Of a DNA stretch of 64,000 nucleotides, positions 34,985 through 45,416 are shown piece by piece (within the stretch, counting starts at the first letter, position 1; every line of letters starts with the position of its first letter). The DNA is taken from contig CALYLW010000139.1 of the NCBI GenBank assembly GCA_944989445.1, positions 991,501 through 1,055,500 of the forward strand, read 5' to 3'. The DNA is from Ampullaceana balthica (Eukaryota; Mollusca; Gastropoda; Lymnaeidae). Both the position numbers and the translations under genes were made by a program. Below the pieces are notes generated by a model, which saw nothing but the letters and a program-made list of their open reading frames with translations, was not told the DNA's origin and searched no databases.

Positions 34985-35395
34985 CTAGGGGTTGTAGGGC
35001 GCCTACGGCACCCACTTTTATCAAAAGCTCAAGTAACTTATCCTTGTTTGATAAATACGAAATATTAAACTTTATGAAATTTACACAAAGTATTTTATAT
35101 AAACCCTCAAATCCTCTTTTTAAATCGTTCCCTTTTCCAAAATTAAAATATAAGCTAAAACAATGAAATCATTTAATATATTTTAACGGCGAGAAACACC
35201 ACACGCTTTTTTAACTGCTATGGACTGTTGTACTATTTCAAAAATAATCTTTAATTTATAATTATTTTGCACACCCCCTGATGCACACATTGTATTAATA
35301 TAAGTTAAGCTCAATCAATGACGTCATAGCGTTACGGATCTATCCATCCAGTGAGTGAGTGACTTGGACTATTATATTGTTTATATGACATTGAC
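34985..35395 (-). mobile_element. Helitron-like non-autonomous element
   Basis: Minus-strand 3' end at 34985 (GGCGCCCTACAACCCCTAG before T). The body matches the 15847 and, in part, the 45000 copies (agtaacttatccttgtttga, ctcaaatcctctttttaaatc, ggcgagaaacaccaca, gcgttacggatc). It ends about 35395 after cttggactattatattgttta. No gene. Confidence 0.82.
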
Positions 35396-35790
35396 AGAAA
35401 TAAATCTGATTTAGGCACGTAAAAGAAATATTTTATGTGCAAATATTATAAAGATGATAAAAACAAATGATATAAAAAAGTTATATAAACATCGGAGGCA
35501 AAGTATTGTAACTGTTGAAAAGGAGTTACACATTTGTACAATTAAAAATATATTTTCCCTTAAGAATATTCAATAAGTGTTCTTTATAGTCTTATTCGTC
35601 ATCGTTTTTCATTTGGGTTCTTTGTGGAACATGGGGACTTGTTCAGAACCTTCCACTTTGCATTTTCTCTTGCAATTACAAGTAACCAAGGTATTTCCAA
35701 CTCTTTCCGATTGTCTCTGGATCATCTGGCACACTGCGTTTCCACGTCTTATTAGGTCGTCCTCTTCAACATTTTCATTGTGGCTTCTAC
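35396..35790. other. Non-coding, no feature
   Basis: AT-rich sequence. The open frames across 35577-35858 have no recognisable domain, and the plus-strand one runs into the adjacent MITE. Confidence 0.4.
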
Positions 35791-36070
35791 GGGCCATTCA
35801 TAAAGTACGTCCCGCTCCAGAGGGGGGAGGGGGTGTAAGAAAGTGTGACAGTTTGTGACAGGGGGAGGGGGGTTCCGGCCATGTGTGACGTCACGGTGCT
35901 TTATATTAAATTTTAATTATTTTGTTAATTAAAAAAAATATTTTTAGTTTGAAAGTGTGACGTACTTTGAAAAAAAGGGGGGGGGTTCCGAGCTTTGTGA
36001 CAGTTTGTGACAAGGGGGAGGGGGGGTAAAAATTGTCAAAAAATAGATTGACGTACTTTATGGACGGCCC
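35791..36070. mobile_element. MITE with GGGCC..TCATAAAGTACGTC ends
   Basis: A 280-bp element. The left end GGGCCATTCATAAAGTACGTC is mirrored by the right end GACGTACTTTATGGACGGCCC. Inside, G-rich tracts and gtgacagtttgtgacaggg occur twice, near each end. The ends resemble those of the 45417 transposon (GGGGCTGTCCATAAATTACGTC). I could not find a convincing target duplication. Confidence 0.88.
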
Positions 36071-36571
36071 ACTAGTGCTTGTTTTGCTTTAAAAAAAATT
36101 GTTTGTCTTAACCATCTTCAATTTCTTTATAGGATTTTTTTCCTCCATTATTTCTCGTCAACACATTTCTAAAACTTTAGTGTTTTCAATCTTGTGGTAC
36201 AATTTTAATTTTAATACATCTGTTGATAAATGAATTCATTATACTAGATACGCCCCGTGGCATAGCATACGCCGCAGACTTGCTCATGGATAGTGCAAAG
36301 AGTGGGAGGAAAGAACGGACACAAATTACAACACGAAGAAATCAAAACAACCCGAGTGAATGTCGATGTGGGGGGGGAACCACCGACGCATTGTTGGTCT
36401 AGAGACATTCGCACTAAGGTTATCTACCTGCCCACCAACCTTCACCACATTAGTTTGCCAACCATAAGCTGTGATTGGCCGACACTAGCGAGGGTTAGCC
36501 ATATTCGCAACAACAAAAAAAGGGGGAAGGAAGGGGCACAAATTCACATTTTTTAAAATAAAAATAATAAT
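36071..36571. other. Non-coding; half of a diverged duplication
   Basis: The word cattgttggtctagagacattc at 36389 recurs as cattgttggtctggagacattg near 36688, followed in both by a ccctagcgagg / actagcgagg word, flanking the tRNA-like sequence. It may be a repeat family containing the tRNA-like unit. Confidence 0.45.
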
Positions 36572-36643
36572 TTTTTCGCTGGAGCTTGAACCCAGGACCT
36601 TCCGAGTGTAAGGCGGACGTGATAACCACTACATTACAAATCT
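36572..36643 (-). pseudogene. tRNA-Val(UAC)-like sequence, degraded
   Basis: On the minus strand: TGTAATGTAGTGGTTATCACG (D arm and A box), then an anticodon arm with loop CTTACAC (anticodon TAC), a variable region AAGGTC, and a T arm CTGGGTTCAAGCTCCAG whose five pairs hold (one G-T). The order and bases match metazoan tRNA-Val. The anticodon stem has one mismatch and the acceptor stem keeps only about four of seven pairs, with poly-A/T beside it. A tRNA pseudogene or the head of a tRNA-derived SINE fits better than a working gene. Confidence 0.75.
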
Positions 36644-36877
36644 CATGTTATTCTGTGAAGAAACAACTCAAGTGAACGCAAGGACCATTGTTGGTCTGGA
36701 GACATTGTCAACCCTAGCGAGGATCATGCGTTATGCTTGTTTGCACATACTCGCTTTGGTGAATTATACATATTATAGATTAGTCTTCTTATGTTTCCAA
36801 AAAGTCATTTGATAAAAACATTCTATGTTTCATCCTTCAAACATTAAAAAGAAAATTGAAATACATTTTAAATTTTT

Positions 36878-37337
36878 TAGGGCTGCGTAAATTAACGATT
36901 AATTAATCGATTAATCGTTAAAATTTCAATATATTAAGATTAATTTCATCGATTAAAATTCGAATTAAATTTAAGAAAATATTTCAAATATTTTTTTCCC
37001 AATCTATTAATAAATTATATATTTTTTAACTTACATTTACATACTTTTCTCTCGTATTATTATTATTTAATTAGACGTGCACAAAGAAAACAAAACGTAA
37101 ACAAAAAGGTTTTTCTTCCTTTTTTCTTGCATAGCAGAACGAATTTGCTGTGTTACGCCACAAAATTTGGGAGCCATGGAATTACCGCGACTTCATCGAT
37201 TTCACGAAATAATAAGTCGTGACTTAACGGGATCTATATATGCATTATAAAAATATTATTAATCGAAATTAATCAATTAATCTATTAATATTTTCCCCGA
37301 TTAATCGACATTTAAAAAAAAATCTGTACCAGCCCTA
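36878..37337. mobile_element. MITE with TAGGGCTG ends and internal GATTAATCG palindromes
   Basis: A 460-bp element from TAGGGCTGCGTAAATTAACG to the inverse TGTACCAGCCCTA. Each end carries palindromic attaatcgattaat words. A second member is at 54498-55517. The ends suggest a hAT relative, but the target duplication is not clear. Confidence 0.75.
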
Positions 37338-38268
37338 CATCTTTTTTCATTTTTTGGTTACAAATTGTAATGTGTGTATCTCCTAACTTTAAGTAGAAAT
37401 GCTATTACATATCACTATCTTTCCCATGAATGTTAAGGATTAGAACATTTGTGTAATTGTTTTTAGATAGATACTAGTATGTATCCAATTTATTTTTGAT
37501 TTACGGAAATATTGTTTATTTTCAAATTAATATTACAGTTCATTAAAAGAGATCGAGATTTGAGAATATTCTAGGTTTAGGGACTCGCCGAGACCAGGAT
37601 TACGTGGAAGGACTTCGATTTTAATATCAATTTCTCCAAGTCAGATTATGATACAGATTTGAAATTTGTTCGAATTTTAAATCTAAATTAAATAATCGTA
37701 TTCTTTAAATTAATTAACTATTGGGTTATTTTTGTCGAAGATATATCTCAGGAGCGAATAGATTTTGGATATGATTTAAGAATGTGCTTATGCTAATGTG
37801 TCAAATTCACTAGATACATTTAAACTGTTAACTATTTTTAAATCTGAAACCTAGAATCGTTTGTTTAAAAAAAAACAACGAAAATTTTGTTTTATTTGTA
37901 TCACATGGGTTCACATTATCTTTAATACAATGATAACTTAAAAAAACCCACATTAAAAACATTAAAATAATACGACGACCGTGGGGACGCGGTGGTAGAG
38001 CGGCATGCGCTCTAGGCTGACGTTACTATGCCAATTAATTTATTTTATAGTTTCCTATGACGTTTTGGGGAAAGAGGATTTTGCTACTGTCGTGTAGTGT
38101 GCGTAAATTTAGTAAAGGAAATTTTTTAAAAATTGTTTTCAAACTCAAAACTATTTTTTTAAATTGTTAAGTAATGTACCTATTGTATCTATATTGTATT
38201 GAAACAAAAACGTTGCTACTGGTGTTCTATAGTACAATGCATACCTTGAGTTATTTTTTGGTCATGTG
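37338..38268. other. Non-coding; tRNA-like SINE head at about 37981-38025
   Basis: Mostly AT-rich. At 37981 gtggggacgcggtggtagagcggc resembles a tRNA 5' half with an A box, and catgcgctctaggctgacg follows, but no B box is found. Possibly a truncated SINE. Confidence 0.3.
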
Positions 38269-38480
38269 CAATGTTCCCTATTAGCTGCGCGGTCGCGCAG
38301 ATATCACAACTATCATGCTGCGCAGAAGTTTAGAACTACAGCGCAGCAAATTTTGATACGGATGGTATGATATCTGTGATTGTGATGTCTAAAATTTTGC
38401 AAAAAAAAATGCATGCTGTGCACCTTACACACGAGTCTTTTAGTTTGCAAATGGACAACGAGTTTTAGAGGGGAATTTTG
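38269..38480. mobile_element. hAT-type MITE, CAATGTTCC family, copy 3
   Basis: Starts CAATGTTCCCTATTAGC and ends TTAGAGGGGAATTTTG. Inside are gctgcgcggtcgcgcag and actacagcgcagc. The proposed target duplication gtcatgtg / tgtatgtg matches at only five of eight bases, so this copy is older. Orientation is opposite to the 13392 copy. Confidence 0.82.
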
Positions 38481-39378
38481 TGTATGTGTCGAGGAAGTGA
38501 ACTAGAAAATGAAATCTAGGGTTATGGTTTTGAAGGCTATTCTTTAATAGGAAGTATATAGCCAAATGTACAATTTATTTTATGTAGCAGTCTTTTCTCA
38601 CTTGAAATTGTAGTAACAAAATAACTTTCTTAAGGCGAGGAGTTTTATGGAGAATCAGGTATTTCCTCCTGACCCCCCCCCCACCTCACACACCCACTCT
38701 CCATTCAACCTTATTGTGGTTAAGTCTCCGCACAAAAAATGTGTTTGTGTTTCTAGAATTTCATTGTACTCAAAGGTCACCTTGGGTCTCGAGTTCCAGA
38801 TTTTTCAGTTTTTTCCCCCTGCCCTGAAGTCTTATAGCCCCAGCCATTTTTAGGAATAGAACTGCTCCATTTTTCTTCATTAGGCAAAAGTTCTGAAGTC
38901 TGGAAATACAATAACCAAACAACGATTAATCTTGTATTGAATCAACCTGAAATGGCCACGCGGACAAAACGTCTAATAACACGTACATGATGTGATTGCC
39001 ATTTGAAAACTGTACCATATTTATATTTTCGTATCGTGGATTTTTTTGCTCTAAGTATAAGATATTGGTAAAAGTTAGTGAATAAAGTCAGGTAGGGAGT
39101 GCATTGCTGTGGAAATTTGTTGAATGATTTTAGTGGCAGATTTGTGATAATGGGCCATAATGCTGGACAGTATGTTTATGGGTTGGTTATAATGGCTCGC
39201 AGTATGTTGATATATTACATTGGTCACATTTTGAAAGTTAATAGAGGCTTGGGGTATGATGATAGATTCTAACGGCTGTCGTTGTCAAAGATGTATGTGG
39301 AATCGCCCCCCACCCCCACCACGCCCAAGTAACGGGAGCCCCGATTGTAATTTGGTTTTATGATTTAATATCTCTCAG
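38481..39378. other. Non-coding, no feature
   Basis: AT-rich with C-runs at 38670 and 39310. No domain in the 68-codon frame at 38647-38853. Confidence 0.4.
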
Positions 39379-39545
39379 CGGCGCCTCTGAGCGGACGCCC
39401 GGGTGTTACTTTCAGCCCAACCATCATCACCCCGGACGGCAACAGTATCCACTTCAAGTCCTTGCCACCCAGCGGAGCCGCTGATGTTACGGGACCTGTG
39501 TACGCCATTCAAAGATTCATCTCTGTCCAGCACAGTGTCACGTGA
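39379..39545 (+). CDS. Possible terminal exon of an unrecognised plus-strand gene
   Basis: After a pyrimidine-rich acceptor (TTAATATCTCTCAG ending at 39378) a phase-1 frame runs 55 codons to TGA at 39543-39545. It begins APLSGRPGVTFSPTIITP, continues DGNSIHFKSLPP and ends YAIQRFISVQHSVT. Codons are strongly C- and G-ending (TTC, AGC, ACC, ATC, GAC, GGC, AAC, CAC, AAG), unlike the AT-rich surroundings. An AATAAA lies about 0.7 kb downstream. I do not recognise the protein, see no partner exon, and other frames are open here on both strands, so this could also be a GC-rich regulatory block. Confidence 0.3.
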
Positions 39546-40934
39546 CGTGGGCTTCGTATGGCGGGATGCGGGTGTCGAGGGCCAGGTTCTCGACGATAAG
39601 CCAATCAATGACATGTAGAGTTTCCCGCCAATTTTATCTTCGACACTGGATGCATCGGAAGTAAGGACGGGTCATTTCCTCATTGATGGCTCTCTGGTGT
39701 CCTCGCTGGGGGGAAGAGTGTCTGGTCTGTAAGGACTTCCGGTCTCATTTCAGTAATATGTAAGGAAAGTGATAAGGGCCATTTGATTGGTGGGTGGGTT
39801 TCGGGCATGATAGCGTGCAATGCTGCATGTATGATGATATACGGTTGAGAGTGCAAGGAGGCAGGGTAGAAAGAAAGAGGAAGTGTGTGTGTGTGGGGGT
39901 GAAGGGGAAAGCATGTGTCGGCAAGAATACATTTCAGTGAACGAAAATTAAAGGGAAAAAAATTAAAAAAGAAAAAAGAGGGAAAAAAAACAACTTATTT
40001 GTGATGTAATATCCAAGAGGACTACAGAAATTTAATGTACACAACTTTTGAAGGTTTATATTATACATTCAACATATTTCTAACGTAGTTTGTTAGACGC
40101 CTGTATTTGTTCAGATGGAGATGTCATTGAAAGAAATCCAACAAGGCAGTAACCTGAAGAAATTCAAAACTATATGAAATCGAAGTCATAGAATTGTCAG
40201 AGCCCCATGAAGTATCTTCCAGCATTGCATTCATCCAAAATTTGATCGGCCATTAACTTATTATAATAAAAAATACAACATACAATAATACACTATTTTT
40301 AGATTAGTGTCATAGAAAATCGTGTGTGGGATCAGGTAAACAAAATGTGGGAGTCCATTTTTTATTAGCCACACCGAAGTGGATGACAGTATCAGACATT
40401 TTTTAAAGACTATACAAATTCTTAATATAATATACTCTATTCTAATAACATTTGAAGCCTACATAGAGCATTGAGCACTCTATGAAGGACTTTCTGATAC
40501 CTTTCACAGCACATTGTGAGCAAATATAAATTTAAAACAGGAAAAAAAAGAACCAAAAACTTAGGTATGAAAAAATCTTTTGTGACCATACACAAAGTAC
40601 AACACCTTCAGACAAAGCTATATACATATAGTTAACATTTTTGCTGCTTTTTTGTTTTGTGTTTAAACTTGTCAGAACAGCGTGGAGTTCATATATTAAC
40701 GTCATCAGATTTATATCTAGATATTTTGTGATATATATTTTTAAGTATATTTATTTTATAGTCATGTACATAAAACAAGTGGAATTGTGAAACGTTTGTG
40801 CAATTAGTAAAACTGTGGAGACGAAGAGGTGATGTCATGTGAAGTGCTGATTTTTATGTTAGTAGCCCTTGTTTTTAAGGAGGTGATATTTTGTGAGTGG
40901 AAATCTGCGAGTCCGCGATGAGAAGTGATAAACA
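39546..40934. other. Non-coding, no feature recognised
   Basis: Begins with moderately GC-rich sequence to about 39730, then AT-rich. A short TG tract is at 39885 and A-rich runs near 39955. Nothing supported as gene or transposon. Confidence 0.45.
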
Positions 40935-41720
40935 TTAATATGCCAAGGGCCATAACTCGACCGAGTGTGTGCGCAGTATTGATACCACCCCCTCCCTCCC
41001 AATTGGGGACACCACTAGAATCACCTCATTCATAGGGTGCTCGTCCGTGAAACAAAGCTCGCGGCACGTGCGACTGTTCACACACATCTCGAGACGGTCA
41101 CACATGCTGGTCACCTGCGGCCGGGGGTCCATGCCGGCGACCACGGCAGGTCGTGATCTCACAACTTGTGTATCATTTCCTTGTCCCCACCCTGCACCTC
41201 ACCGCCGAGCTCATAAACTGCTCATTTGTGGACCAGGCCAGATCGCACGTCTCAAACCAAACTCATACTTCCACCTAAATGAGCCAGAGGAAAGGGGCGG
41301 AAGAGGAAGCGATAAATAGCAGAGCGAGAATTTATTTTTTAAAGGTGCTGCTTTTCCCGGGATGTTTTTTGTTTAGAGAGCCGCTCACCGTGAAATGAAG
41401 CGGGGCAAATTCGGCTCAACGTGTTTGAATCCATTGCGCAAGGGAGTTAATACCCGGGCGGGGACAATCGCTAACAAATATGAAATGCATGTTGATTATA
41501 TATAAAAAAATATATATTAAAAAGCTGTGGTTGAAGCGGGGAAACTATTGAATCTTGTTGGGCACAGTGGGGGCTGCGGCTGTGCTAATGAACGGAGGGG
41601 ATTAATTAAGACTTGAGAGTGACGATTTGCAGATTTATGAGTTACGGTTACATAAAGATACGTGGACTGGATTACGGGGGGGGGCGGGGGGCGGGGCCGG
41701 TGAAAGGGAATGGCGCTGTT
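40935..41720. promoter_or_regulatory. Candidate conserved regulatory block
   Basis: GC-balanced, repeat-poor sequence. Open frames on both strands at 40935-41319 are not supported by splice signals; the minus-strand one is Cys-rich (CDRLEMCVNSRTCRELC) but matches no domain I know. Words suggesting factor binding include gcggcacgtgcgac, gatgagaagtgataa and ggattaattaagac. A G-run (GGGGGGGGCGGGGGGCGGGG) is at 41680-41697. Confidence 0.35.
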
Positions 41721-42414
41721 GAATGAAGGTATGACAAAGAATTAAGGGCGAAAATTTTGGAATAATAAAAGTTCGGTTTTGGGATTATTTGACTGTGACA
41801 AAATTGTTATTTTTTAAATTTTTTTTATAAAGAAGTGTTTAAAGCTTGCTTTAAAACAAAGTGCGTTAAGGTAATGAACGGATCAGTGTTTCTTTTAATG
41901 ACAAATTCAGGTGCAAAGAGTGAAATTAAATGTCGTCAAAGAAAGCAAAATAAATATCTGATGGGAAAAAATGCTGAGTTATACGGTAGAAGAATCACAA
42001 TTTAAAGGGAAATTTTAGAGAGGAATATAAAAGGACTTAAACTTCAAGCAACGACCATAAATTATGCCAACTTGTTAAAAGAAATTTTCCTCCCCGTCAA
42101 CAAATGTTAAATTTCCAAGGACCCCAAAAATTTATTATGCCAACAATTGTTTACCCAGCTACCCAAAGAAAAAAATTAATTAATTGATTGAAATTGTAAA
42201 CACACACAAAATTATATGTATTCTGCTCAGAAGAAATTTTTATGGCATTAAAAGTGGTCTTCAAAGCAATTAATGCAATAGATATTATTATTTATATATA
42301 TATATATTTACGCTCAATTATGTAGCCTAACGCTAAGGGAACATTTCTCTGCTTTTTTTAAATATTGGATAATCATTTTGGTTTCCAGATTAACATTAAA
42401 CACCCTCCACACTA
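41721..42414. other. Non-coding, AT-rich
   Basis: AT-rich with a short (TA)n at 42294-42308. No other feature. Confidence 0.5.
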
Positions 42415-43512
42415 TCCTCCTTATATAATAAAAGGCAAGTTTCTGTCCTTTCTGTCCCGTCATCGATAGCGATTGGTCCCCCAAACACATATGACTCCTA
42501 CAGCCAATCACTAGCGGAGAAAAATTTACATATTACGCGGAGGTTCAAAACGAGTTATTTTTGGTGCAGTTTTTTTGTCATAATTTATTATGTTGCTCCC
42601 ATCTTGAAGTGATGCCTGCCGCTTATTCCAATGACAATTCTGCTTTTTCCTTGATGGTCCTGGGGGGTAGTGGCAAGAGTTTTAAGTGTTGTTTGTTTTT
42701 TGTTGCTGTTATTGTTGTTGTTGTTTTGTGTTGTTGTTGTTGTTGTTTTGTTGTGCTGATTTGTTGTTGTTGTTGTTGTTGCTGTTGTTGTTGTAGTTGT
42801 TGTTTGTTGTTGTCGTTTTGTTGTTTTTGTTTTGTTGTTGTTGCTGTTGTTGTTTGTTGTTGTTGTTGTTGTTGTTGTGTGTTGTTGCTGTTGTTGTTGC
42901 TGCTGTTGTTGTGTAGTTTTTTGTTGCTGTTGTGTAGTTTTTGTTGCTGTTGTTGTTGCTGTTGTTGTTGTTGCTGTTGTTGTTTTTGCTGTTTTTGTTG
43001 TTGTTGTTGTCCACATCCCTTGCCCTGCGACGACAATGTCCTGCAAAACGCTTCAGCATAACAACTACCAAAACATAGCGTCCATGAACTTCACAGGTCA
43101 CCCTACACTTATTCCCGTCCTTGGGCGGGCTTTGTTACTAGTTATTAATAATTGAACAATTTCATGCGGACGTTTTATAAGAGTTATTTTTGGTGAAGTA
43201 ATTTGGTGCGCTGCTTTCTAAAATTACTTTAAAAATCGTGTGGTGATTAGCACTGTAAAAAAATATTATATACATACTTTGTGTACATTTCAGGAATATT
43301 TCGTATTTATCATACAAGGATAAGTTACTTTGGCTTTTGAATTTGAATAAAAACACCCTATTATAAAATACATCGTGTACATTTAAGAAAGTTTAATATT
43401 ACGTATTTATCATACAAGGACAAGTTAGTTGGGCTTTTGAAAATGGTGGGCGCCGTAGGCGCCCTTAAACAAAGGGGTGCCGCAGGCGCCACGGCGCCGC
43501 AGCACAAACTAG
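42415..43512 (+). mobile_element. Helitron-like element, complete, with internal (TTG)n
   Basis: About 1.1 kb from TCCTCCTTATATAATAAAAG (after A at 42414) to the 3' end GGCGCCGCAGCACAAACTAG before T at 43513. The 3' part shows GGCGCC-based palindromes (gggcgccgtaggcgccc). The middle is a (TTG)n microsatellite of about 330 bp. Related copies at 24454 (5' part) and 58315 (3' part). There is no Rep/helicase gene, and the Helitron proteins needed for movement would have to come from elsewhere. Confidence 0.8.
42693..43011. repeat. (TTG)n microsatellite inside the Helitron
   Basis: Imperfect TTG repeat with GCTG interruptions. It produces poly-Cys/Val/Leu frames on the plus strand and poly-Gln/Asn/Thr frames on the minus strand, which are not genes. 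Confidence 0.97.
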
Positions 43513-44395
43513 TTTTAAAATAGCGTGATATTTTTTTTTAATGACAAGAGTTCATTCATATCACTGAAGTCATAGACGATTTAATACGATTAAATAATTT
43601 TGTTAGTCAATGTATTGGTTTTAGTTCTTCTTTGAAAAGCAAAACTTTCTTCTCTTACACTTACACCAACATACACATTTATCAACTGAATTAATTTATA
43701 ATTACCAGCTGCGTATCACATGTACCCGTATGACATCACTGTTCTCAAGTGTCATAACACGCACGCACTCAGACACACAAACTCACACACTACACACACA
43801 CACTCACACACTCACTCATCACACATAAACATTATTGATGTCCATTTGACTGGCCAACAACAGTAATTTTTGACGAACCCACTCCTTGTATTATTGACGT
43901 TATTAAGGGACAGTCCTTACAATAGTTGTTTACTCGCAATTGACAAGATCCGTTTGACTTCTTCAAAGTCGTCAAGTCGGTTACCCACCAGGTCCTGAAA
44001 CAGTCTGTTGTTCCTACCTTCTTCCATCCCCGACGCAAGTGTCATAGCCTTTGAGACTACCCATGGATACTGGATACCTGTTAGTCAACCCACGCCACGG
44101 GGTGTGGGGCTTAAACCCGAGGTAAATCTACACCACAGGGCGTCACGCTTCATGTTTATATTCCTCCACGCGCCCGGCCTTGAATCTTAGTGAAATGGTC
44201 AAATGTTGACCCGACGTCCAGCCAAAGGACAATGTCAAGTGCACCGAACCAAGTGTCCACTACTAATTGGCCAACAAGACGGCGTGTGAGGTCAACTAGT
44301 CACTGGTCTAATGATGTCGGCTCAAAGTATGAATGACCGGATGTCGGACCGGCTGAGGCAGTAGACAAGAGGACCGAAAATGTCAAAGTTTCCTG
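43513..44395. other. Non-coding, short (CA)n
   Basis: An imperfect (CA)n tract lies at 43760-43815. The sequence around 43880-44350 is GC-balanced without a recognised domain (open frames 43832-44038 minus and 44008-44190 plus). Confidence 0.4.
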
Positions 44396-44545
44396 AAAGA
44401 AGTCACATGTCTCATCTCCACAAAGTCTGCAACATGCCTCCTCTACGCAAATTCTTTAACGAATCTCCTCTGCACAAAGTCTGTCACTTGTCTCCTTTCA
44501 CAAAGTCTGTCACTTGTCTCCTCTTCACAAAGTCTGTCTGCTCTT
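44396..44545. repeat. 27-28-bp minisatellite, about five copies
   Basis: Units built on cacaaagtctgtcacttgtctcct. The first units are diverged (catgtctcatctccacaaag, cgcaaattctttaacg) and the last three nearly identical, the usual gradient of a growing array. Confidence 0.9.
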
Positions 44546-44994
44546 AAAAGAACACTCCTGATCAGTATCATTAAGGTCTACATACAACTGCAGATTTGTT
44601 TAAACATGAAGAAAGCTCCATTGTTTTTTAATCAACTTCTACCTGGGGATGATGTTTGCAACGTTGCTCTACCGGAGATTTACATCTATACAATGTGGGA
44701 CATTTCAAAGTAAAGGAGAATGCTGAGCCATGGCAACTGTGCTTTAAATATTTTGCATGAAGTAATATTTACATTTTTCGATTAACAAAGAAATTGGGCA
44801 CATTTAGGACACTATTCTATTTCCAAGGAGGAGAGATTAATTAATGTATTCTGCCTTAATGACTTAATGTTTTGAAAAATGAAAACTTAAATATTTTCTC
44901 TCGTTTAAATCAAATTTAACCCTCTCTTTGTTTGGCATATATGACAAGCTTCTTTATAAAATCCGAACTTCAGTGCTTATACTTATATATATAT
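44546..44994. other. Non-coding, no feature
   Basis: AT-rich sequence, nothing recognised. Confidence 0.5.
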
Positions 44995-45255
44995 AAACAT
45001 ATAAAAGTCAAAGCCACTCACTCACTGTCTATGGAACGCTGAGGGATATAGTACAACAGTCCATAGCAGTTAAAAAACGCGCGCGGTGTTTCTCGCCGTA
45101 AAATATTAAATGACGTCGTTTTTTTGAACTTATATTTTAATCTTGGAAAAGGGAACGATGTAAAAAGAGGATTTGAGCATTTATAATTATAAAATGCTTT
45201 GTATACATTTCAGGAATTGTAATATTTTGCATTTATCAAACAAGGATTTCGTATG
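44995..45255 (+). mobile_element. Helitron-like fragment (5' part)
   Basis: Starts about tatataaacatataaaagtc and shares ccactcactcactg, ggcgagaaacacc (inverted gtttctcgccg), gaggatttgagcatttataa and catttatcaaacaagg with the opposite strand of the 34985 copy. It stops before the GGCGCC/CTAG terminus, so the 3' end is missing. Confidence 0.75.
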
Positions 45256-45416
45256 ACGGATGCTGTGTAAAGATTTTGAACAACATATAGGGCAGATAAT
45301 TTATGATGATGGACCCAAACTCAATATGTACCTATACACTTTTCTGTTCGCTCATTCACACACAAAAAAGTGCTACTGAAAAGAAATAATACAAGCTTAT
45401 TTCCTTATTTCCATAA

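Noticed and set aside
35791..36070. Same element as the 45417 transposon (deletion derivative)
   Set aside because: The ends are similar but not the same (GGGCCATTC against GGGGCTGTCC, AAAGTACG against AAATTACG) and the interiors share only G/C-rich runs, so direct derivation is unproven.
40935..41162. Cys-rich minus-strand frame as a possible EGF or GFR-like exon
   Set aside because: Cysteine spacing does not fit a family I know, and neither edge has a convincing splice site.
42561..43155. Poly-Cys/Val and poly-Gln/Asn/Thr frames
   Set aside because: Translations of (TTG)n in different frames and strands, inside a Helitron-like element.
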